This document shows positions 59,090-64,000 of a stretch of 64,000 bases of DNA, one piece after another. Under the pieces are notes generated by a model that worked only from the letters and a program-made list of their open reading frames with translations, was not told the origin of the DNA and did not search any database. Made by a program: the position numbers and the translations under genes. Position 1 is the stretch's first letter. Each line of letters begins with the position of its first letter. The stretch comes from an uncultured Bacteroides sp. (GTDB taxonomy: Bacteria > Bacteroidota > Bacteroidia > Bacteroidales > Bacteroidaceae), in NCBI GenBank assembly GCA_944322285.1, contig CALUOR010000005.1, forward strand, positions 50,763 through 114,762, written 5' to 3'.

Positions 59090-59599
59090 ATGAAGAAGTT
59101 TCTATTCCTCCTGCTGATTCTTGCCTGCGCTTCCTGCTCGGAAGACACGTCCATCGACCCCACCCTGATGCCCGAAGCCACTTCGGAAGGGCGAAACACC
59201 TTCGGGTGCCTCCTGGACGGATGGGTCTATACAAGCGGACGCTTCGGCCTCCCGCAAGCCACGTCCTATACGGATGAGTCCGGGTACAAGGTGGTCATCA
59301 CCGCTCCGGTGAACCTATTTAGCACATTCACCCTGACATTGGAGAATCCCGTTGCTCATTCCACCTGCCCCTACACCGGTTCCGGGAACTTGGGTGACGG
59401 GGAAGCCTTCATCACCCGCAATGACGGGAAAGTCATCAGCGGCACTTTCCAAGGCGAGGACGTCACGCAAGGGCGTTTCGACATCCGCTTTACGGAGGAA
59501 GATGAAGAAGGCGGGGCGACCATCGCTTTTCTTTCGCAAAAAGACGGCCTTTCTCTTGCGAAGACACCCTCAATCTTCCGCAAAGACGAGAGGAGATGA
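59090..59599 (+). CDS. DUF6252-like lipoprotein
   Basis: A 169-aa lipoprotein (lipobox LILACASC). The mature domain begins PEATSEGRNTFGCLLDGWVY, the hallmark of DUF6252/DUF5025-type Bacteroidetes lipoproteins, and continues as a beta-sandwich (KVVITAPVN, FTLTLENP, ISGTFQGEDV, GRFDIRF). Function unknown. It is the second gene of a pair with the barrel protein. Confidence 0.65.
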   Translation: MKKFLFLLLILACASCSEDTSIDPTLMPEATSEGRNTFGCLLDGWVYTSGRFGLPQATSYTDESGYKVVITAPVNLFSTFTLTLENPVAHSTCPYTGSGNLGDGEAFITRNDGKVISGTFQGEDVTQGRFDIRFTEEDEEGGATIAFLSQKDGLSLAKTPSIFRKDERR

Positions 59600-59663
59600 A
59601 ATGATAACGAGGGCAAATAAGAATTTTTAATGTCCTAAACATGGGGCATTCAAATAAAACATG

Positions 59664-59671
59664 TACTTTTG
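59664..59671 (+). promoter_or_regulatory. -7 element upstream of the first FKBP gene
   Basis: TACTTTTG at 59664-59671, 20 bp before ATG 59692. It argues against the longer start at 59641, whose ATG would lie upstream of the transcription start. Confidence 0.5.
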
Positions 59672-59691
59672 CCACTCATTTTAAAAGCGAT

Positions 59692-60285
59692 ATGGACAAA
59701 TTCAGTTATGCAATCGGCCTGGGTATAGGTCAGAATCTTTTAAGCATGGGCGCCAAGGACATCTCGGTGGACGATTTCGCGCAAGCCGTCCGCGATGTGC
59801 TGGAAGGCAATCCCACCGCCATCACACACGTAGAAGCCCGCAACATCGTGAATCACTATTTTGAGGAAATGGAAGCCCGCGTCAATGCCGAAAACATCGA
59901 GAAGGGTAAGCAATTCCTGGAGGAAAACAAGCAACGCCCGGGCGTGGTGACCCTGCCCAGCGGTCTGCAATATGAGGTAATCAAGGAAGGCAACGTAGGC
60001 CGTTACGCCAAAATCACCGACCAAGTGCAATGCCACTACGAAGGCACGCTGATAGACGGCACCCTCTTCGACAGCTCCATCAAGCGCGGCCAGCCCGCCA
60101 CCTTCGGAGTCAATCAAGTCATCCCCGGATGGGTAGAGGCTTTGCAACTGATGCCCGAAGGAGCCAAGTGGAAGCTCTACATTCCCAGTGAATTAGGTTA
60201 CGGCGCACAAGGCGCAGGCGAAATGATTCCGCCCCACAGCACACTGATATTCGAAGTGGAACTCTTGAAAATATTATCTAAATAA
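59692..60285 (+). CDS. FKBP-type peptidyl-prolyl isomerase, cytoplasmic form
   Basis: The start at 59692 (MDKFSYAIGLGIGQNL) gives 197 aa without signal peptide. An N-terminal helical dimerisation domain of the Mip/FkpA type (about 1-80) precedes the FKBP domain (VQCHYEGTLIDGTLFDSS, VIPGWVEALQLMPEGAKWKL, IPSELGYGAQGAGEMIPPHS). It catalyses proline isomerisation during folding. It forms a tandem pair with the lipoprotein FKBP gene 20 bp downstream, presumably by duplication. Confidence 0.9.
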   Translation: MDKFSYAIGLGIGQNLLSMGAKDISVDDFAQAVRDVLEGNPTAITHVEARNIVNHYFEEMEARVNAENIEKGKQFLEENKQRPGVVTLPSGLQYEVIKEGNVGRYAKITDQVQCHYEGTLIDGTLFDSSIKRGQPATFGVNQVIPGWVEALQLMPEGAKWKLYIPSELGYGAQGAGEMIPPHSTLIFEVELLKILSK

Positions 60286-60305
60286 AAATAAACCATTAAA
60301 GCAAA

Positions 60306-61196
60306 ATGAAAACAGTAAAATTTATGATGGCCCTGGCAGCTGCCGCCACTTTGGCATCCTGCGGCGGCCAGGCTCCGAAAGCCAACTTACAGAATGACAT
60401 CGATTCTTTGTCGTACGCTATCGGTATGGCACGCACCGAAGGTCTGGATCAATTCCTGATGCAACAAGGTGTAGACTCCACACTGATGGGCGAATTCCTG
60501 AAGGGCTTCAATGACGGTTCTTCCAAAATCAGCAAGAAAGATATAGCCTACGGAGTAGGTATGCAAGTGGGACAAATGGTAAGCAAGAATTGGGTAGAAG
60601 GCTTCAACCAACAGATTTTTGGCAAGGATTCAACGAAAACCATCAGCCGCGAAAACCTCTTGGCCGGCTTCGTGGCAGGCGTAGTAGGCAAAGGCGGTTA
60701 TATGAACAAATTGCATGCACAATCCTACGTACAAGAGAAGATGGATGCCATCCGTGAACAAGCCCTGAAAGAACAATATGCAGACAAAATTGCCGAAGGT
60801 GAAAAATTCTTGGAAGAAAACAAGAAGAAAGAAGGCGTGATAACCACTGAGAGCGGCCTGCAATACAAGATTCTGGAGAAAGGTACGGGCGAAATTCCCG
60901 CAGACACCAGCTTCGTAAAGGTGAACTACAGAGGTACGCTGATAGACGGCACTGAGTTCGACAGCTCTTACAAGCGCAAAGACAAGAGCGGCAAATCTCA
61001 ACCCACCACCTTCCGTGCCGACCGTGTCATCAAAGGTTGGACAGAAGCGCTGACTATGATGCCCGTAGGTTCTAAATGGGAAATCTACCTTCCCTACGAC
61101 CTGGCATACGGCTCCAGAGCTTCCGGTCCGCACATCAAGCCGTTCTCTACCCTGATATTCGAAGTAGAATTGGTTGGTATCGACAAAAAGAAATAA
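60306..61196 (+). CDS. FKBP-type peptidyl-prolyl isomerase, lipoprotein form
   Basis: A 296-aa envelope isomerase with lipobox AATLASCGG. The N-terminal Mip-like dimerisation region (DIDSLSYAIGMARTEGLDQF) and long helices precede the FKBP domain (VKVNYRGTLIDGTEFDSSYK, VIKGWTEALTMMPVGSKWEI, LAYGSRASGPHIKPFSTLIF). It probably assists folding of outer-membrane or periplasmic proteins. A strong terminator ends the pair. Confidence 0.93.
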   Translation: MKTVKFMMALAAAATLASCGGQAPKANLQNDIDSLSYAIGMARTEGLDQFLMQQGVDSTLMGEFLKGFNDGSSKISKKDIAYGVGMQVGQMVSKNWVEGFNQQIFGKDSTKTISRENLLAGFVAGVVGKGGYMNKLHAQSYVQEKMDAIREQALKEQYADKIAEGEKFLEENKKKEGVITTESGLQYKILEKGTGEIPADTSFVKVNYRGTLIDGTEFDSSYKRKDKSGKSQPTTFRADRVIKGWTEALTMMPVGSKWEIYLPYDLAYGSRASGPHIKPFSTLIFEVELVGIDKKK

Positions 61197-61221
61197 GCTT
61201 CATTGTCAAAACGTCATTTCG

Positions 61222-61269
61222 GACGGATAAGATAAGCGCTGCATGGCGGACTTCTTATCCGTCTTTTTT
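61222..61269 (+). terminator. Intrinsic terminator of the FKBP pair
   Basis: GACGGATAAGA (61222-61232) pairs with TCTTATCCGTC (61253-61263), followed by TTTTTT. Confidence 0.88.
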
Positions 61270-61373
61270 GCGCTTTTTCTCTAAAATTCTTGCACACCTT
61301 ATAGATAAATTAAAATATTTCCCTATATTTGCTTACTATTTGATAATTACACAGAACTTACATTTGTTATATT

Positions 61374-61838
61374 ATGGAGAAGATAGATAGTCTTGACAGG
61401 CAAATTCTGGAAATAATCTCTCAGAATGCCCGCATTCCTTTTAAGGACGTAGCTGCCGAGTGCGGTGTATCACGCGCTGCCATTCACCAACGTGTGCAGC
61501 GTTTAATTGATTTGGGAGTAATCATTGGGTCCGGTTATCATGTAAACCCTAAATCGCTGGGCTATAGGACATGTACGTACGTAGGAATCAATCTAGAGAA
61601 AGGCTCGATGTACAAAGGAGTAGTAGCTGAGCTGAATAAAATCCCCGAAGTGGTGGAGTGCCATTTCACGACCGGCCCTTACACCATGCTGACCAAAGTC
61701 TATGCCCGTGACAACGAGCATCTGATGGATTTGCTTAACAACAGAATGCAGCAAATACCGGGTGTGACAGCCACTGAGACATTGATTTCCTTGGAACAGA
61801 GCATAAAGAAAGAAATTCCTATTCAACCAGCTGAATAA
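61374..61838 (+). CDS. Lrp/AsnC-family transcriptional regulator
   Basis: A 154-aa regulator. The N-terminal helix-turn-helix (LDRQILEIISQNARIPFKDV, AAECGVSRAAIHQRVQRL) is followed by the RAM ligand-binding domain (CTYVGINLEKGSMYKGVVAE, ECHFTTGPYTMLTKVYARDN). Proteins of this family sense amino acids and bind DNA as octamers. A TATATTTG -7 element (61324-61331) precedes it and a hairpin with T run follows. Confidence 0.92.
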   Translation: MEKIDSLDRQILEIISQNARIPFKDVAAECGVSRAAIHQRVQRLIDLGVIIGSGYHVNPKSLGYRTCTYVGINLEKGSMYKGVVAELNKIPEVVECHFTTGPYTMLTKVYARDNEHLMDLLNNRMQQIPGVTATETLISLEQSIKKEIPIQPAE

Positions 61839-61849
61839 AAGAAATATAC

Positions 61850-61892
61850 GGGTCAGGGCCCAAGAAGAGAGCTATGGGGTTTGACCCTTTTT
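61850..61892 (+). terminator. Terminator-like hairpin after the Lrp gene
   Basis: GGGTCA (61850-61855) pairs with TGACCC (61882-61887), followed by TTTTT. The stem is short and the loop long. Confidence 0.5.
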
Positions 61893-61913
61893 ACTAAATA
61901 AGCGAGATGAGAC

Positions 61914-62225
61914 ATGGAGTTTCTGAGTGAATACCACCTTACGGGGTTGGTAATAGGCATATGTACATTCCTTATCATAGGGATGTTCCACCCCATTGTG
62001 ATAAAATCCGAGTACTATTGGGGCACCAAGTGCTGGTGGTTCTTTCTGCTATTAGGCATAGCGGGCATCGCAGCTTCAGTGTGCGTAGAAAACGTCCTAA
62101 TTGCTTCCCTCTTAGGCGTCTTTGCCTTCTCCTCCTTTTGGAGCATCAAGGAAATCTTCGAGCAGGAAGAACGTGTCCGCAAAGGCTGGTTTCCCAAGAA
62201 TCCTAAGCGAAAGTACAAGTTCTGA
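61914..62225 (+). CDS. DUF4491 membrane protein
   Basis: A 103-aa protein with three TM helices (LTGLVIGICTFLIIGMFHPI, WWFFLLLGIAGIAASVCV, ENVLIASLLGVFAFSSFW) and a basic cytoplasmic tail containing EIFEQEERVRKGWFPKNP, the DUF4491 signature. Function unknown. It is directly upstream of the tRNA-Met promoter. Confidence 0.85.
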   Translation: MEFLSEYHLTGLVIGICTFLIIGMFHPIVIKSEYYWGTKCWWFFLLLGIAGIAASVCVENVLIASLLGVFAFSSFWSIKEIFEQEERVRKGWFPKNPKRKYKF

Positions 62226-62245
62226 AAAAGTATTTTTCCCAAACT

Positions 62246-62277
62246 CTTGCATATTTCAGCAAAAAGCACTACTTTTG
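62246..62277 (+). promoter_or_regulatory. Promoter of tRNA-Met
   Basis: CTTG (62246-62249), 20 nt, TACTTTTG (62270-62277), 26 bp before the tRNA. Confidence 0.55.
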
Positions 62278-62303
62278 CACCGCTATCACCGAAAGGATAC
62301 ACC

Positions 62304-62377
62304 GGACTTGTAGCTCAGTTGGTTAGAGCAACAGACTCATAATCTGGAGGTCCCAGGTTCAAGCCCTGGCTGGTCCA
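62304..62377 (+). tRNA. tRNA with CAT anticodon (tRNA-Met, or tRNA-Ile2)
   Basis: The D stem (62313-62316/62326-62329), the anticodon arm with CAT at 62338-62340 and the T arm (CCAGG-TTCAAGC-CCTGG) are intact. The acceptor arm is imperfect: GGACTTG (62304-62310) faces CTGGTCC (62370-62376) with a T-T mismatch and a G-T pair. The 3' end reads ACGA, so CCA is not encoded here, unlike in the tRNA-Arg of this window. A tyrosine recombinase gene follows, so the 3' part may have been supplied by an integrated element. Confidence 0.9.
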
Positions 62378-62388
62378 CGAAGAAAAGA

Positions 62389-62431
62389 AGCGTTAATTGC
62401 ACAAAATGAAGCAGTTAACGCTTTTCTTTTT
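62389..62431 (+). terminator. Terminator after tRNA-Met
   Basis: AGCGTTAATTGC (62389-62400) pairs with GCAGTTAACGCT (62411-62422) except for one position, followed by a T-rich run. Confidence 0.75.
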
Positions 62432-62491
62432 GTCCTCCCCGTGCTTCTGTGGCAATATCAAACAGACAGCTATCTGTGCCTTTCACATCGT

Positions 62492-62513
62492 TTGTTGACT
62501 AATTGTTGACTAA
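62492..62513. repeat. 11-bp tandem repeat before the integrase gene
   Basis: TTGTTGACTAA occurs twice head to tail (62492-62502 and 62503-62513), ending 7 bp before the ATG. It could be a recombinase arm-binding site or an autoregulatory site. Confidence 0.45.
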
Positions 62514-62520
62514 TTAAAAG

Positions 62521-63798
62521 ATGTGCAAAATGCTGACTATCAAAGCAGAAATCAAGAAGCAAGAACAGAAGTTAGATGGAACGTACAATGTCAAGCTACG
62601 GTTTACCCTTGACAGAAAAGTAAAGCGTTTGTCAACAAGCCTGTTTGTCACCAACAAGGACTTATCCAAAGACTTGAAAATCAAGCAAACTTCACCTATT
62701 AAGCAAGAGGCAGAGTCCCTTATCCGTAGTTATCAAGAGAAATGTGCCAAGCTGCAAATAGAATTAAACCATTACACACTTGATGAAGTAATGGATTACT
62801 TAGATGGTGAACGTCAAAAGCAACAAACCATTGACTTTATCAAGTTCAGCAGAGAATGGATAGCCTCAACCACTATAAAAGGAGCATCCAACTATACTTC
62901 TGCCCTCAATGCCTTAGTTCGTTTCATAGGTAAAGAAGAATTGGATGTGAATCTGATAACCCTTGATTTTTTGGAGAAGTTCAAAGCGTTTCTAAATAAA
63001 GAGCGTGAAGCACGGACAAAGAAATTGATAGCACAAGGCAAACGTGTACCCTCTAACCGTTCTCTATCTCTTTATTTGGTGAGCATAAAGAAGCTGTTCA
63101 ATGAAGCCAAGAAGAAGTACAACAAGAAAGACAAGAATCTGATTTTGATACCTAACTCACCCTTTGAAGACTTCACCATACCTAAACAAGAAGCCACTCG
63201 TAAAAGGGCTATATCCACAGATATTATAAAGAAGATATGGAGGCTACCCTATAAAGACATGAAGAAAGGCTATAAAGCCACTTGCAGATATAACTTGGCA
63301 AAAGATTGCTTCATCCTTTCGTTCTGTTTGATGGGCATCAATTCAGCAGACCTTTATAATGCAACTCAAATGGGAGGAAACACTATCACCTATTACAGAA
63401 CCAAGACAAAAGACCGTAGGTTAGACAATGCCAAAATGAAAGTTGATGTGCCTCAAATAGTCCTGCCTTTAATAGAAAAGTACAAAGACAAAACAGGCAA
63501 ACGGCTATTCAACTTCTATCAATATTATTGCGATGAAAAGTGCTTCAATAAAGCTATCAACTATGGACTGAAAGAGATTGGCACTATATTAGAAGTGGAT
63601 AACTTGGAATATTACGCTGCCCGCCACAGTTGGGCTACCATTGCACTAAACAAAGTTGGCATAGATAAATACATAGTCCATGCAGCTTTGAATCATATAG
63701 ATGATTCCATGAAAGTAACAGACATCTATATTGAACGTGACTTTGTGAATGAGAATAGGGCTAATGTTAAGGTTATAAAGTACGTGTTTGGCAAATAG
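62521..63798 (+). CDS. Tyrosine recombinase (integrase) of an integrative element
   Basis: A 425-aa integrase with an N-terminal arm-binding domain (about 1-95), a SAM-like core-binding domain (about 100-205) and a C-terminal catalytic domain. Catalytic residues are atypical: the first Arg position reads CLMGINSADLYN with Asn in its place, and the HxxR box reads YYAARHSWATIA with Tyr for His; the second His (ALNHIDDSMKV) and the nucleophile Tyr (TDIYIERDF) are kept. Loss of the first Arg is known from IntDOT-type Bacteroides integrases. It lies just inside tRNA-Met, at the left end of an integrated element. ATG 62530 is an alternative start. Confidence 0.88.
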   Translation: MCKMLTIKAEIKKQEQKLDGTYNVKLRFTLDRKVKRLSTSLFVTNKDLSKDLKIKQTSPIKQEAESLIRSYQEKCAKLQIELNHYTLDEVMDYLDGERQKQQTIDFIKFSREWIASTTIKGASNYTSALNALVRFIGKEELDVNLITLDFLEKFKAFLNKEREARTKKLIAQGKRVPSNRSLSLYLVSIKKLFNEAKKKYNKKDKNLILIPNSPFEDFTIPKQEATRKRAISTDIIKKIWRLPYKDMKKGYKATCRYNLAKDCFILSFCLMGINSADLYNATQMGGNTITYYRTKTKDRRLDNAKMKVDVPQIVLPLIEKYKDKTGKRLFNFYQYYCDEKCFNKAINYGLKEIGTILEVDNLEYYAARHSWATIALNKVGIDKYIVHAALNHIDDSMKVTDIYIERDFVNENRANVKVIKYVFGK

Positions 63799-63890
63799 TT
63801 TACTGGCATAGCTCTGAAAGAGTAACGCAAATCTATCTTAACAGCTTTGACAATGAGCAGATTGATGAAGCTATGAAATCACTATTTTAA
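63795..63890 (+). pseudogene. C-terminal remnant of a second tyrosine recombinase
   Basis: In a different frame from the integrase and beginning at its stop codon, the sequence reads YWHSSERVTQIYLNSFDNEQ then IDEAMKSLF and TAA. This matches the last catalytic block (His...Tyr) and the tail of Bacteroides integrases. Only about 30 codons remain, so it is a fossil of an earlier or recombined integrase. Confidence 0.65.
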
Positions 63891-63893
63891 TGA

Positions 63894-63932
63894 AAATAAT
63901 CCTGTTTATCAGAACGATAGGCAGGATTATTT
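63894..63932 (+). terminator. Inverted repeat, possible terminator of the integrase gene
   Basis: AAATAATCCTG (63894-63904) pairs perfectly with CAGGATTATTT (63922-63932). Confidence 0.5.
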
Positions 63933-63964
63933 GTAACTTTGCCCTATAATGAATAACATAAAAT

Positions 63965-64000
63965 ATGGAAAGAGATTATTTAAGACTACTGTTCACAATG
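63965..64000 (+). CDS. Start of an unidentified gene, cut by the window end
   Basis: ATG at 63965 opens a frame (MERDYLRLLFTM...) that continues past the edge. A TAACTTTG -7-like element at about 63934-63941 precedes it. It would be the next gene of the integrated element; too little is visible for identification. Confidence 0.4.
   Translation, partial: MERDYLRLLFTM

Overview
The window looks like chromosome of a gut Bacteroidales bacterium, most likely Bacteroides or a close relative. Promoters have the Bacteroidetes form (TTTG, about 19 to 20 nt, then TAnnTTTG), and Shine-Dalgarno sequences are almost absent. There are many SusC-like or lipoprotein-type envelope genes, ATP-dependent PEP carboxykinase, and several Bacteroidales-specific domain families (DUF3244, DUF4491, DUF6722-like, FimB/Mfa2-like, PepSY-like). 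Identifications come from reading translations and motifs; no database search was run.

Layout. 1-5.6 kb: central metabolism (start of korA, ADP-forming acyl-CoA synthetase), tRNA-Arg, a PepSY-like lipoprotein and metG. 5.8-13.9 kb: a surface-glycan locus with a flippase and a GT2 on the plus strand, facing a minus-strand run ribD, GH28, cytidylyltransferase, neuB-like synthase, GT2 and KdsC-like phosphatase. The synthase, phosphatase and cytidylyltransferase form a nonulosonic-acid (sialic acid or KDN-type) activation set. 13.9-26.3 kb: prmC, then an AT-richer minus-strand cluster that reads as a radical-SAM RiPP system. Its parts are a membrane TPR/LuxR-like regulator, a DUF3244 protein, a 72-aa double-glycine precursor with a CxC-rich core, a SPASM radical SAM enzyme, an outer-membrane barrel, a C39-peptidase ABC exporter and a 69-aa single-TM protein resembling the N-terminus of HlyD. 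Behind it lie Kelch and GIN-domain genes and a truncated copy of the regulator. 26.5-42.2 kb: a DUF4143 ATPase, nitroreductase, lipoproteins, comM, a TlpA-like protein, a TPR/OmpA-like lipoprotein, xerD, aroQ, pyk, an O-methyltransferase, rbfA, a LolC/E-type permease, a candidate small RNA and pckA. 42.7-49.9 kb: a GC-rich AraC-controlled RND efflux operon. 50.5-62.2 kb: an acetyltransferase, a second small glycan group, a DUF6722/mini-protein/lipoprotein/HU-like group, a sirtuin, two FKBP isomerases, an Lrp regulator and a DUF4491 protein. 62.3 kb to the end: tRNA-Met followed at once by a tyrosine recombinase and the remnant of another, which is the left edge of an integrated element running out of the window.

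Two classes of intergenic repeat run through the window. The first is a family of five elements (135-331 bp) bounded by near-matching 13-bp terminal inverted repeats (AAATGGGAATTTA / AAATGATAATTTA) but with different interiors. The second is seven short tandem arrays whose sequences are unrelated to each other but whose unit length is always 21-23 bp; two of them sit exactly in the two gene junctions of the RND operon. The strongest candidates for something undescribed are the CxC-peptide RiPP cluster with its helically phased GTGCA operator, and the period-22 arrays.
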